Positions 10,943 through 22,375 of a stretch of 64,000 nucleotides of DNA are shown in pieces. Numbering within the stretch: position 1 is the stretch's first letter; every line of letters begins with the position of its first letter. The stretch lies in NCBI GenBank assembly GCA_047967505.1, contig CM106540.1, one strand, 5' to 3'. The translations under genes were made by a program, and so were the position numbers. The notes beneath the pieces were generated by a model. It did not search any database and was not told where the DNA came from. It saw nothing but the letters and a program-made list of their open reading frames with translations. The stretch is from Dipteris shenzhenensis (lineage: Eukaryota; Polypodiophyta; Polypodiopsida; Gleicheniales).

Positions 10943-11028
10943 CGGCAGCTGGTCCGATTCTGTTTTCATAGTTTTCTGCTTATGCATATTTTGTAGCGAA
11001 TGAGTAGCTAAGAAATTTCAAACGCGAG

Positions 11029-11546
11029 GTCCAAGTGACAAAAAAATCTTGCGGCAGCGCTTCGGCAAGCCTCTACAGAATTGTTGAAATAGACGTATTT
11101 TTGTTTTGGTTGTATGAGTTACCCATAAAATGCGCAAGCAGGGTTTGTATCCATCTGCTCTGGTGCACCCTCTTGAGTCCTTTAGTAGTGATTTTCTTAC
11201 GCAAATTTATATAGTCTGGCTGCTAACTTCCCTTCGCGGGGAGCGCCGGGAACACCGTTTTAATCAATACAATTTGCGCGTGGCCTGGCGTGCAGTCTTT
11301 TGCTTTAAAAAATTTTGGTGCTCCACGAGTCCACGATGAGAATGGGTATCGCAATTTGCTGCCCCAGTTTCTGACAGTGCTGTATTGCTCGAATGCGAGC
11401 CGTTCTGAGGATACACATCTGGAGTCTGGACGAGCAACAGCAGCATTCACAGCGCATTTCGGTTGCGCAATTCATTGCCCTTCCGAACGCTGTACTTCGT
11501 CTCGTGGTGGGAACTTGTAGCAATGAGAGCACGCGCTGTTTTTTTT
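11029..11546 (+). repeat. 518-bp tandem duplication, unit 1
   Basis: Starts GTCCAAGTGACAAAAAAATC. The open frames inside are identical to those of unit 2, indicating no visible divergence. The unit is CpG-rich and not TE-like. Confidence 0.95.
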
Positions 11547-12060
11547 GTCCAAGTGACAAAAAAATCTTGCGGCAGCGCTTCGGCAAGCCTCTACAGAATT
11601 GTTGAAATAGACGTATTTTTGTTTTGGTTGTATGAGTTACCCATAAAATGCGCAAGCAGGGTTTGTATCCATCTGCTCTGGTGCACCCTCTTGAGTCCTT
11701 TAGTAGTGATTTTCTTACGCAAATTTATATAGTCTGGCTGCTAACTTCCCTTCGCGGGGAGCGCCGGGAACACCGTTTTAATCAATACAATTTGCGCGTG
11801 GCCTGGCGTGCAGTCTTTTGCTTTAAAAAATTTTGGTGCTCCACGAGTCCACGATGAGAATGGGTATCGCAATTTGCTGCCCCAGTTTCTGACAGTGCTG
11901 TATTGCTCGAATGCGAGCCGTTCTGAGGATACACATCTGGAGTCTGGACGAGCAACAGCAGCATTCACAGCGCATTTCGGTTGCGCAATTCATTGCCCTT
12001 CCGAACGCTGTACTTCGTCTCGTGGTGGGAACTTGTAGCAATGAGAGCACGCGCTGTTTT
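11547..12060 (+). repeat. 518-bp tandem duplication, unit 2
   Basis: Copies unit 1 base for base as far as I can follow, to the shared GCACGCGCTGTTTT. After 12060 the sequence changes to AT-rich filler. The perfect identity means either a very recent duplication or an assembly artefact. Confidence 0.95.
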
Positions 12061-13474
12061 AGACTCAGACACCATTACTAGCCTCGATTGAGTAAATGCT
12101 TCTTCCTTTCGCCAAACACTAATTTTCCCCATGTGGTTTTTTTCGAGATATCCAAAAATAATTGTGACTCACAAGATTAGTATATGTATACATAGAAGTA
12201 ATTATTTTTATATTATTTTTATGAGTTCTTGTTCTCAAGCTCACTTTAGAATTCTATATGTTATACTTTTTGAAATTTCTTCCATTTAAACTCGTGAATT
12301 GGTACTCTCCATTTTGCATAAATGTATTATTCATTCATAGCAAAATAGTTATTATGCATTTATTGATATGGAATTTTAATATAGTCTTGTGAGGTGTTAA
12401 GTATAGTGGATGTGTTAGTGCTTGTAATTTTTAGCAATGTTGAGTGGTTAAAATGATTACACATCAAGGAATTATTTAACACATTAAAATTTAAGTCCAA
12501 GTTGCAAGTTAATGTTTTAGCATTGAGGTATGCATAATAAATCTTGTAGAATTAACTTTACTTGAGTACATAGTGGGATGTTGAAAAACATCTAGGGTAT
12601 TGTAAATATCTAGCAAGTAAGCTAGTATTGTTCATAAAGCACAAATGTGTACTAAATAAGAAATATTCATCATTCAAGGATTGCTCCTTTGAAAAAGTCT
12701 CCTTTTCTTTTCTGTAAGAAACCCCAATTAGATCTCCTTGCCATATGCCACCGTGAACCTCCCCTATTAGTCTGCTATCCTCTCTGACACCCTATTGTCT
12801 GCACAGTCTAACACTCTACACCTACCATTTGAATAGGCAACTCTAGTCAACAATCAGCATATCAGTCTTCAGTTTCTATATGAGCACACCAATGTCAAAG
12901 TTCATAGTTTAACACTTTGCACCTATAGGTTGAACAAGCAAGTCCTAGCCAATAATTGGCATACTTGGATTCAGATCTACATTAGCATACTTGGAGTCCA
13001 TGTAAGATACTCGGACTTGGATTCCACATCAGCACATCGATCCCAAAGTTTATGTCAACATATGCGGATTCAAACTCCATGTCACCAATGCCATATCATC
13101 ATTATCATTACCATCTCAATAGCCATATCATCAGTGCCACATCATCCATGCTTACTAGGCACACTTTTCTCCACAAGAACACTTACCTCTTGCTACACTG
13201 ATAATACTCTATGCCACATCATCATTGTGATTTACTTTACTCGCGCATTGACTCACTAGCACACACCTTACATGTAAATTGAACTTCCATGTCATCAAAT
13301 TTATTACATGCTTTTTGTGTATTTCAAATTTTACATTCATCTGATGGTAGTTTGAATGGGTGGTTAAGCTAGTTTAAGATATAGGTTGGTCTAGAGATCA
13401 AAATGCACAAAATCCTATTGTACACATTGATTCAGACATAGTTGTCACCATGACCTCTTGGTCAAAGTGGAAGT
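12061..13474. other. AT-rich spacer, nothing recognised
   Basis: CpG-poor sequence with short spurious frames (such as 12930-13259) that lack domain signals. It contains microsatellite-like CATCA runs near 13085-13230. Confidence 0.5.
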
Positions 13475-13888
13475 ATTAGTGCCTAAATAAGTCTTCTTTT
13501 GAATCCGAAAAACACCCAAATTTAGGCCATCGTATCTTGGTCATTTCGTGTATTTTGACCTCAACTTCAAGGATTCAAAAAGAGAAACTTTTATAATATT
13601 TTCATACTATGTTTTCTATCTTTTTATTTCATTGTAAAGGTCCATTCAAGCATGTATCATCATTTCGTAGTACATTTTGGGCCCTTAGGTGGTTACCTAT
13701 GTAGTAGTGGTCTCTTGTCCATCAACACATTCATTTTAACACAAATTTCCATTTTTGTGCATACTTTTACATGCTCATCCATGGATTCTTACTTGTACTT
13801 CATTTGGTTGTACATTTCAGTTGGAGTTCACTTGTGTTCACTTCTCGTTCTCTTGTGTTCACAACTCTTCTCCATTCTCGTTCCTACA
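13475..13888 (+). repeat. Copia-1 5' LTR (tentative)
   Basis: The 3' edge (CCTACA at 13883-13888) is placed by the primer site that follows. The 5' edge is inferred only from TATTAGTGCC, a possible decayed TGTTAGTGCC. No second LTR remains to check it against. Confidence 0.3.
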
Positions 13889-13890
13889 TG

Positions 13891-13902
13891 TGATATCAGA
13901 GC
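13891..13902 (+). promoter_or_regulatory. Copia-1 primer-binding site
   Basis: TGATATCAGAGC, one mismatch from TGGTATCAGAGC, complementary to initiator-Met tRNA. Confidence 0.6.
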
Positions 13903-15042
13903 AACCATCACTAGAGTCCATTCCCATGCTTGCTTTCAAACTCCCGCGAGCTTGGTGCTCTAGTTTTGTTCTTGGTTGCCCACATTCTGTTCCATTTCAG
14001 CTCCCATGGCTCACCTTCGTCGACCCCAACAACCCACATTTTGCTCAAGTTTAGTTCGGTGTCTCGTTTCATCGTCAAAAACAGTCCAACGGCTGTTTTT
14101 TGACTTTTGGAGGTCCAATTTTGACGCTTTTTGAAATTTTAGAGTCTTGCACCATTTTGGGCCAAGGGGAAATTTTTTAAATTTTTGTCCGTACAATTGT
14201 ACAACCGTATGACTTTTTACGAATAGCTGCGTGATAGTGCGAGGAGCCTATACGACTTGTCGAAAGATGATTCCAAGTTCGTATGACTTGTTAGAAGACG
14301 ATTCCGAGCATTTTTCAACTGTTTTTTCAACATTTTTGCTCAAATTTGGACTCTTTTCAGTTCCACGACAGTTTTGAGAACTTCTCTTGCCCATATTTCA
14401 AGTGTAATGCAAGGTGCATTATCATTTGCAGTGTTACATAGCTTGAGGCTATTTTTGGCACTTGTTTTTAGTGGGTACAACTTCTACAGGTTATTAGCAC
14501 CTCTTCCATACTTGCATTTGGATTCCCATTATGTTGGGTGCAAGATTTGTGGCTAGAACAAGCATTTTTGGTGCCTAGTCAGCTTGCATTTATGAGTCTT
14601 GAGACTCATTGATAGCTACTTGCAGTTGGGATTGCATTTTAGCATGTAAAATGCTTCAGAATATTGCAATTTGAACCAATACTTAGTTGATTCTTGAGGC
14701 AAAAGTACTTTGCATTTGGGCCATTGTTTGGCATTGCATTGACCCATTGGTTGGCTACAATTTAGCAAATTTTTTTAGGGCAAAAGCATAGTGCTTGATT
14801 GCATTTTGTATCTTGGAAGGAGATTGTGATTGAGCATATTTTTTGGAGCAGATTTTTGCACTTATTATCCCAACAAGGATTGGGCATAGTGCAAGCAATT
14901 TTTGGGACAGATCTTTACTGCTATTTCAGAGCAGCCACTATTAGTATATGCCACTGAAGTGATTGCATAGCAATCAGTCACACTTCAGGTGCCCATTTGT
15001 TGCCTTTGTTTGCAAATTTATTTGGCAGGTATTCTTGAGCCA

Positions 15043-15762
15043 ATGTCTCTTTTAGAGAATTTTGGGACCATGACTGAGGTCGACAAGTTAAATGGCCCCA
15101 ACTATGCTTTGTGGTCATTTACACTCAAGAATATCTTGGTTGGAAAGGGCTTATGGGGCGTTGTGAATGGTGATAAGGCTAGACCTATTGGATCTAGCAC
15201 GAGTGCATCATCCACTTCGACGAGCACTACCACTCAATCTTCTACTATCGCTCCCATAGAGGATCAGAAGAGGTTTGATCGCTCACAGGGATGCCCAAGT
15301 GTTGTCTTATCCACTTCGAGCACTACTACTCAGTCTTCTATTAGTGCTCCCATAGAGGATCAGAAGAGGTTTGATCACAGGGATGCCCAAGTGTTGTCTT
15401 TGATTGCATTGTCTGTGAAGACACACATTAAGTCCACTATCAAGTCTTGCAAGACTTCAACAATAGCTTGGGATAGAGTGAAAAGTATGTGGAATGTGAA
15501 GAATGAAGCAAGATTCATTGCTTTGAATAAAAAGCTCACTTACTTGTCCATGCAGGAATGTCAAACTATTTCAACTCATATAGCAAAGATTACTGACATT
15601 CGGGATGAGATCGCAGCTATTGATGAGGATATAGAAGATAAGAAATTGGTCTCTATCACCCTCAATAGTCTGGCACCCTCATATGATATGTTTGTTACTT
15701 CCTTAACTATTGTGCTCAAGGCTGCTCCACTTAGTTTGGAGGAGTTAGTTGGCTTGCTTTTA
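15043..15762 (+). pseudogene. Copia-1 Gag
   Basis: An open frame of about 240 codons from ATG 15043 (MSLLENFGTM). It shows the Copia Gag pattern KLNGPNYALWSFTLKNILVG and, later, AWDRVKSMWN and LNSLAPSYDMFVTSL (UBN2-type). An in-frame ATG lies 18 codons upstream at 14989, but it gives a hydrophobic extension not usual for Gag. The frame stops at 15763, before the zinc knuckle, where active relatives continue. A 99-bp internal duplication (15212-15402) lengthens the Ser/Thr-rich linker. Confidence 0.8.
15212..15402 (+). repeat. Tandem duplication inside Copia-1 gag
   Basis: CCACTTCGA...GCCCAAGTGTTGTCTT occurs at 15212 and 15311 (period 99). Indels make the first copy end in a different frame (DRSQGCPSVV) from the second (DHRDAQVLSL), yet the whole remains open. 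Confidence 0.9.
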
Positions 15763-15935
15763 TAGGAAGAAATGTGGACTTTCAATTCAACCCGTTTGAG
15801 TGAGCAAGCACTGCCACTCATGGAAAGGGTAAATTCCACAAAAAGACCAACCATGCTTATCACCCCAAGAAGGAGTGGAATGCAAATACAAATGTAGGGA
15901 ATGCAGATAAAGGTGCAAAGATGAAGAAAGGCAAA

Positions 15936-16453
15936 TGCAATTATTGCAATGAGCCTGGTCATTACATTGTAGAGTGCTAGAAAAGGATTGACAATGAGAA
16001 AAAGAGATAAGGCACAAGTAGTAATTATGTGGTACGAGCTGAAAATGCCAATGCTTCACCATCTCATGCAAACTTTGCACAAGAGGGAAAGGATTATGTG
16101 TTTACTACATTTCAAGACAGCTTTGGTGCCAGGGGGGATTTAGCTTCATTTAGGGATTCTTCATTTGTTGCCATAGATATCTAAATAGTGGTGCATCAAA
16201 GTACATGACTCACAACAAAAAGTGGTTTGAAGAAATCAAACCTGTTCATGGTAGACAGGTTACTTGTGCCAATGATGCCACTCAGGACATCATAGGAGTG
16301 GGAGATGTTCCCATCCTTCTGGATTCAAGAAATAAAAAGTATATTTGTGATGTCTGGTTTGTTCTTGACTTGAGGGAAATTCTTGTTTCCGTACCATTCA
16401 TGGCTCATGATCAACACATGGTTGTGGTTGTGGAATTCCAAGATGATCAATAG
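15936..16453 (+). pseudogene. Copia-1 zinc knuckle and protease
   Basis: 15936-15977 encodes a perfect CX2CX4HX4C knuckle (CNYCNEPGHYIVEC) followed by a stop. The protease active site at 16181-16213 reads LNSGASKYMTH. The family has DSGAS.HMT, so the catalytic Asp is replaced by Asn (GAT to AAT) and the His of the HMT block by Tyr. The rest (GRQVTCANDATQDIIGVGDV) is protease-like to 16450. Confidence 0.8.
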
Positions 16454-16589
16454 AGGATCAAGGATCCAAAGAAAGGGTATGAGATTGTGGCTACATGTTC
16501 TTATGAGACCAGCATGGGTTTTTACAAGCTTGATGCCCAACCCTATAATCAGCATGCTATGGTTGTCTCTTCTTCTACTCTAGGTGATT

Positions 16590-17480
16590 TATGGCATGCC
16601 AGGTTTGGTCATGCACATCACAGAGCTTTGGCATATTTGCATAATCATAATATGGTTGAAGGATTGCCAAAATTACAGTAGTCCACTCAAGAGGTGTGTG
16701 ATGCTTGTGCTCTTGGAAAGTTGCATCACCTACCATTCCAAAAGATGTTCCAGGTTCAATAAGAGCACAACGGGGCTTGCAGATTGTGCATTGTGATGTT
16801 TGTGGACCAATGAATATTGCAATCCATAGAGGGTATCGGTATTTTTTCACGTTCATTGATGATTATTCCAGGTTCACTTGGCTCTTTCTCATGAAAAGCA
16901 AATCTAAAGTGTTCTATTGGTTTAAGGAGTTCAAAGCATTGGCTGAGAACCAAACCAATTCTAGAATTGGGAAGCTTAATTCTGAAAATGGGGGAGGGTA
17001 TACTTCACATGCTTTTGAGGGATACCTGAAAGAGCATAGGATAAGGCACCACAAAATAGTGACATACATGCCTCAGCATAATCCGATTACAAAGAGGAAG
17101 AACAGGACTTTCATGGAGATGACATGGTGTATGTTGAAATTTAAGAGAACGCCAAAGGCATTTTGGGGTGAAGCAATTATTACAGCCACATATATTCATA
17201 ATCATTGCCCTACACAAGCATTGGTTGACAGGATGCCTTTTGTTATGGGTACAAGCCCAAGGTGAATCACTTCAGAGTGTTTGGGTTTGTTGCATATGCT
17301 TTGATACCAGAGCTGAAAATCTAATGATAAAAATATTAAATGCATCTTTGTGGGGTATAGCTCTAAAAGCCAAGGCTTTAGGCTTTATGATCTAGCCACA
17401 AGGAAAGTAATCATAAGCAAGGATGTTTTGTTTGTAGAGCATGATAGCATGCAGCTCATCAGTGAGGAGTTGCCTCCATA
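16590..17480 (+). pseudogene. Copia-1 integrase with damaged DDE triad
   Basis: LWHARFGHAHH near 16590 is the GAG-pre-integrase zinc domain. The core at 16771-17265 reads LQIVHCDVCGPM and TFIDDYSRFTW. The second acidic site reads NSENGGGY (SD.GGEY in the family, so D to E). The third reads MPQHNPITKRKN (NGVAERKN, so E to K). The C-terminal part (SSKSQGFRLYDL) continues out of frame to about 17480. Integration activity must be lost. Confidence 0.8.
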
Positions 17481-17899
17481 TGATGATACACTTCTGGACA
17501 TCATTTAATTTGAGGATGATTCTGATTTGGGTTCTCCAATTGATGTTCCCTCTACCTCTTAGACTCCAGCAGGGTTGCCACATGTTGAGGGTTCTTTTCC
17601 CTTGAATGTTTCAGATTTGCAACCAGCTCATGGAGAGGGACAATCCAATATTTGGAAGCATTATCAACATTGTGCAAAGGATGGTACTCCAGATGCACTT
17701 CCAGATGCTATTCCCAACAGGACAACTGAGAATTTAGCTCCTAGATGGGCTAGGTTAACACTTGCAAATGTTAAAGATTAGCCTATATTGGGGAGAACCA
17801 GGGCTAGCACTCAGAATGCTAAGAAACAGGTGAATTCTGCTCTCATGATCCAAGTGATGGAAGCTAAAACTAAGCCTGAGTGCTTTGAGGATACTCACA

Positions 17900-18780
17900 T
17901 CAATTTAGCATGGTAGAAAGCCATGGAAGTTGAGATTAGATCCATTCAAAAGAATGCTACATGGGACTTGGTTGATGCACCCATTGGCAAGAATGTGGTT
18001 GGCACCAAATGGATCTACAATATAAGGTATCATGTAGATGGCACAGTTGAGAAGTACAAAGCCCGATTGGTTGCAAAGGGGTATGGACAAGAAGAGGGGA
18101 TAGATTATGAAAAGACTTCTGCTCTGGTGGCCAAGATGATGACCATTTGCTCTGTCATCTCTCTTGCTACATTTCATGAATGATGGTTAGTGTACCAGAT
18201 GGATGTCAAGATTGCCTTCCTCAATGGGGATCTCAAGGAGGAGGTCTATGAGCATCAGCCCCAAGGTTTTGTTGTTTAGGGATAAGAGCACAAGGTATGC
18301 AAGCTCAAGAAAGCCTTGTATGGGCTGAAGCAAGCGCCTTGTGCATAGTATCATAAGGTACATCAGTTCTTGCTATCCCAGGGCTTTATGAACACTTACA
18401 CAACCAAAATTATATGTTTTGCAGTAGAAATTAGATACATTAGTTCTTGCTATCCTAGGGCTTTGTGAACACTTACACCACCAAATTTATATGTTCCATA
18501 GTAGAAATTAGATCTGGTCTTGCTGGTTCTTTATGTTGATGACATCATACTCACTGGCAATAATTCTCAACAAATTGCAGCAGTGTAGTCTGTTCTTTGT
18601 GAGACATTTGACATGACAGATCTGGGCCTCTTACAGTACTGTCTTGGCATTGAATTTTGGCAAACCCAAGGGGGGATTTCTATGTCACAGACCAAATATG
18701 CCAAGGGGTTGTTGCAGAAATTTAAGATGGAGAATATAAGCCTCTGGCCACTCCATTGGAAAAAGGACTCAACCTAAGTA
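17900..18780 (+). pseudogene. Copia-1 reverse transcriptase
   Basis: The frame 17923-18180 reads NATWDLVDAPIGKNVVGTKW and [19 protein letters not shown]. After stops come [16 protein letters not shown] and [12 protein letters not shown], and near 18530 YVDDIILTGN with the YVDD catalytic motif. At 18361-18514 a 77-bp duplication interrupts the domain just before YVDD. Several stops are at codons that are Trp, Arg or Gln in relatives. Confidence 0.85.
18361..18514 (+). repeat. 77-bp tandem duplication in Copia-1 RT
   Basis: The block CAT(C/T)AGTTCTTGCTATCC to GTAGAAATTAGAT occurs at 18361 and 18438, with about ten differences. Confidence 0.85.
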
Positions 18781-18824
18781 AGCATGATGAGGCTGAAAAG
18801 TTTGATGTTACTTTGTATAGGTAG

Positions 18825-19133
18825 TTGGTTGGTAGTTCGATTTACTTATGCTCTACGCGGCCAGACATTACCTATGCCACAAGTCTTCTATCTCAATTCA
18901 TGCATTATCCCATAGTCATGCATTGGAATGTAGTGAAGAGGGTAATCTGTTATGTACATGGTACACTTACCTATGGGATGCATTATGCTCTAGATGGAGA
19001 CTTTTCTCTGAGTGGATTTATAGAGTCAGATTGGTCAGGGGACATACATGATTGCATGTTCACTTCTGCCTATTGCTTCTCATTGGGCTCAGCATGTATC
19101 TCATGGCTCAATGTTATGTCAACTATAATACTA
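18825..19133 (+). pseudogene. Copia-1 RNase H, truncated
   Basis: Reads SSIYLCSTRPDITYATSLLS, then VHGTLTYGMHYALDG, the catalytic-site block ESDWSGD and FSLGSACISWL. It breaks off where relatives continue [15 protein letters not shown], at the edge of the Gypsy-2 LTR. Confidence 0.8.
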
Positions 19134-19493
19134 TGTGACCACGGTATAAGGTGGGAAGCCAAAGGGCTTGGCAGCACTTGCATTATAGTGCCTAAAGGGC
19201 TTGGATCTAGGGTCACGCCTAGGTCTAGGCATTTATGAGGTGGTGTATAAGGAGTCCTAGAGAGGGCTATAAAGAGAGGAGTCCCTTGTGGGACATGTGG
19301 CACCAAAGCTGGAGGCCAAGTGGCAAGTGCTGAGCAAGAGGGAGGATTCTAGAAGGAGAGCTCCACATGGAAAGTGGATGAGGAAAGGAACAAAAGGCAA
19401 TTCACGAGAGGCATCGGGAAAGCTCACAGAATCCATCATCATGGTTGGGAGGTAATTCAAGGAGAAGCTCTCTATGTCTGAGGACTCGTTACA
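19134..19493 (+). repeat. Gypsy-2 5' LTR (tentative)
   Basis: TGTGACC at the left edge and GTTACA at the right edge give TG...CA ends. The right edge is supported by the primer site at 19495. The left edge coincides with the loss of the Copia-1 RNase H reading. No 3' LTR is left for comparison. Confidence 0.45.
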
Positions 19494-19494
19494 T

Positions 19495-19506
19495 TAGTAT
19501 TAGAGC
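19495..19506 (+). promoter_or_regulatory. Gypsy-2 primer-binding site
   Basis: TAGTATTAGAGC, two mismatches from TGGTATCAGAGC, just inside the presumed LTR. Confidence 0.5.
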
Positions 19507-19509
19507 CGT

Positions 19510-20074
19510 TTTGAAAGACTCTTGGGAACATTGTGGAGACCGTGGCCCCAATGATCTTGTGGCACAGAGAAGCGGATCATTTGTGTAGGGGCGAGCAGGA
19601 TATAGAAGGTGCACTTATGTAAAGCTTTCTGTGGACGGGTGCGACCCGTTGAGCTTTATGGGACTACTACTGCTGTGTTTAACCAAGGCTAGCTAGTGCC
19701 TTATGTCCCAATGCCCATAGCTACAGATGTTATCTCTGAGACTGTGGCTCAATTTCTCACAGTTTTCTACTAAGTAATCCTCAGGGGCAGTGTAGCTACG
19801 TAGGCTTATGCAGCGGCGCAGCTTCTAGACAATAGGGACTCAAACGTAGCATAGACTTATGGAATGCAGCCGTGCAAATTCATGAAGAAGGCAAGCAAAG
19901 CAGTAATTCGATCCAATGCCCCACCTCTGGAGGAGAGACTGACATCCGACTGAGAGACGAAGCTTCTTATATGTGAACCAACCCGCAAATCGTTGCGTAG
20001 TTGTCCATAAGACCGTCACGCATATCATATGTGATTCAATCGACCTGCCTGCTGCATAAACACACAAAGATTCA
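19510..20074 (+). other. Gypsy-2 leader and lost gag region
   Basis: There is no Gag-like frame here, although the N-terminal half of Gag should lie in this interval. The stretch 19800-20060 has more CG and may be foreign filler at the deletion. Confidence 0.35.
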
Positions 20075-20194
20075 TTGAAAGCCACATCATCTAAGGTCTT
20101 TGGACCTTTAGAAAAGTCACATCATCCCTCTTTTTTACCCCTCTTTTCAAAAGTCTTTTCACCCCATTCTTCACAAAATTATCCTCTCTTGAAG

Positions 20195-20835
20195 AAAGAG
20201 GATTATGAAAGGGCCAAGCAAGAAAATCTTTGCTTCAAATGTTTGGGCAAAGACCATGCTCCCTAGAATTGCCCTAAAAATAAACCAGTGAGAGCTAAAG
20301 CCCCAAATAGACCTCCACAAATAAAGTGCATGCGGTGCAAGTATTACCGCTTATTGGTACTGAAAAGAACACTGAGGTAGAGGTCTATCATGAGGATAGC
20401 ACCCACATTTGATGTCTATCATCATGCATGGAAAAATTTAGGGGCAAAAAGTAAGCGTAATGGTCGATGATAGTGCAACACATAATTTCTTAAACTACTC
20501 GTTAGTTAAGAAATTAAAATTTCCTGAGAGTCCCAGTGCCCATAAATATGTGGTCTCTTTGGCAAAGGGCAGTGATAAAAAAGTTTGGGACACCATGATA
20601 TATGGTGTAGAGGTGGATATTCAAGGCTATCAGGATGCCTTGGATTTCCAAATCATGCATCTCGACTGAACAGGTAGAGCTTGGTCGAGAATGGCTATAT
20701 AGTCTTGGGCATAGCTTACAGAGGAGTTATCTTAATAACTCCATTATGTTTGAAAAAGAGGGTAGAGTCTTCCAGATTCAAGGAGAACATGATGTGCCTA
20801 ACTCTCCTCTTATTTGTTCGATCGAATTGGAATGA
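20195..20835 (+). pseudogene. Gypsy-2 zinc knuckle and protease
   Basis: CFKCLGKDHAP*NC at 20231-20272 is a CX2CX4HX4C knuckle with a TAG stop where relatives have Trp. The frame 20460-20669 holds VMVDDSATHNFLN, the retropepsin site, with Ala for Gly in the normal D-S-G triad. It is followed by LGREWLYSLG, a block shared by plant Gypsy proteases. Confidence 0.8.
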
Positions 20836-20974
20836 CTACTACACCAAGAAGAATGTGAGGTATGTTTTTGTGAACTTACTTCTATTGGTGATTTTATGTC
20901 TTCTACATCAGAAAGAAGTAATGTTGTTTTTTATCATGTCAAAAAGTATAAATCTCCTTTCAATGATTTAATGG

Positions 20975-21935
20975 TTGAATTTAAATATGTTTTTTCTGTT
21001 TGATTTACCTGATGGTTTACCTCCTGAGAGAGTAGATCATAAAATAGATTTAATTCTTGGATCTACCCCTGTTTGTAAACCCCCATATAGGCTTAGTCAA
21101 ATAGAGGAATGTGAGGTCGAAAGACAGTTAATGGAATATCTTAGGAAGGGGCAAATCCAAACAAGTAGCTCACCTTGGTCTGCACCAATTTTACTGGTAA
21201 AGAAAAAGGATGGTACTATGCGATTATGCATAGATTACCGAGCACTAAATAAAATCACCATAAAAAGTAAGTATCCTATGCCTCGCATTGATGAGCTCTT
21301 TGATCAATTGCAAGGGGAAAAATACTTTACTAAAATTGATTTAAGATCAGGATATCACCAAGTACGAATTAGGGAAGAGGATGTCCCTAAGACATCATTT
21401 TGTACTAGGTATGGGCATTATCAATTTAAAGTAATGCCATTTGGATTAACAAATGCTCCAACAACTTTCATGACACTTATGAATAGTGTCTTAAAGCCAT
21501 ATTTAGGGAAATTTGCTGTAGTATTTTTAGATGATATCCTTATTTATAGTAAAACCAGGAAAAAGCATTTGGAACATTTGCGCAAAGTGTTAACAGCTGC
21601 TTAGGGATAATTCACTCTTTGCTAAAGAATCCAAATGTGAATTCTTTGCAAAAGAAGTGAAATACTTGGGACATATAATATCCCAAGAAGGTATACATAT
21701 GGATCCTGACAAAGTAAGGGCCATATTGGAATGGCCACATCCTACAAATCTAGAAGAATTATTGATATTCTTAGGTTTGTCCGGTTTTTATAGGAGATTC
21801 ATCCAAGATTACGCTAGGATTGCTGTTTCGATGACGGACCAGCTTAAGGGGAAGGGAAGCACCTTCATATGGGATGAACCTCGAAAGAGAAGTTTTGAAA
21901 AATTAAAGGTAGCTATAGCAGCAGCTCTATCTTAA
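20975..21935 (+). pseudogene. Gypsy-2 reverse transcriptase
   Basis: The 209-codon frame is one of the better preserved domains in the window. It reads [75 protein letters not shown] and [12 protein letters not shown], so the FLDD catalytic motif is intact. A stop at 21602 interrupts it, and 21657-21935 continues with the connection block YLGHIISQEGI and LGLSGFYRRFI. Confidence 0.9.
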
Positions 21936-22325
21936 AAGTAGTGGATCCCAATGAACCATTCGTGGTTGAGACAGATGCTAGTGATTTTACTGTTGGGGAG
22001 GTACTTATACAAAAAGGTCGACCAGTGGCTTTTGAAAGCAAAAAGATAGATTGTGCCCAATGAAATTACTCGACATATGAGAAGGAACTATATGCTATAG
22101 TCTATGCTTTAAAAAAGTGGAGGCACTACTTATATGGTGCAAAATTTGAGATCATCTTTGATCAAGAGAGCATTAAGTGGATTTGTAATCAGCCAAAGCT
22201 TAAAGGTAGAAAGGCTAGATGGGCTGAGTTAATGCAAGAGTTTGATATACAATTGACATATAGGAAAGGGAAGTTTAATGTGGTAGCAGACTCTCTTAGC
22301 CGAAGCTGCCAATTGTTAATGAATT
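21936..22325 (+). pseudogene. Gypsy-2 RNase H
   Basis: Reads through stops as VETDASDFTVGEVLIQKGRP, STYEKELYAIVYALKKWRHY, IFDQESIKWICNQ and FNVVADSLSR, the standard RNase H blocks, with the catalytic D-E-D series visible. Confidence 0.8.
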
Positions 22326-22375
22326 GAGTTTTACTCAATTTCAAAATGATTTCCTAGTGTCCTTAAAGGGGAAAT

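Larger units (their letters stand above)
9000..12060. other. CpG-rich island without TE sequence
   Basis: CG dinucleotides are frequent through this stretch (for example around 9480-9860 and 10040-10200), while the flanking retroelements are strongly CpG-poor, as expected for methylated plant repeats. It holds a CT-rich, UTR-like run at 10260-10550, a TTTAAAA motif at 10199-10205 and overlapping low-complexity open frames on both strands, including a 127-codon plus frame at 9500-9883. No protein family could be recognised and the frames overlap each other antisense, so I do not call a gene. The composition suggests unmethylated host DNA, perhaps a promoter and first-exon region. Confidence 0.5.
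13475..19133 (+). mobile_element. Copia-1: decayed Ty1/Copia element, 3' truncated
   Basis: Plus-strand Copia with the order gag (15043), zinc knuckle, protease, GAG-pre-integrase, integrase (to 17265), RT (from about 17900) and RNase H (18825 on). Integrase before RT is the Ty1/Copia order. A tRNA-Met-like primer site at 13891 implies a 5' LTR ending at 13888; its start near 13475 is a guess. The element stops inside RNase H at about 19133, where the Gypsy-2 LTR begins. Many stops and two catalytic substitutions show it is dead. Confidence 0.85.

Noticed and set aside
11130-12050. Repeated 69-76 codon frames as duplicated small genes
   Set aside because: Frames on both strands are copied equally because the DNA is a perfect duplication; none shows codon or domain signal.
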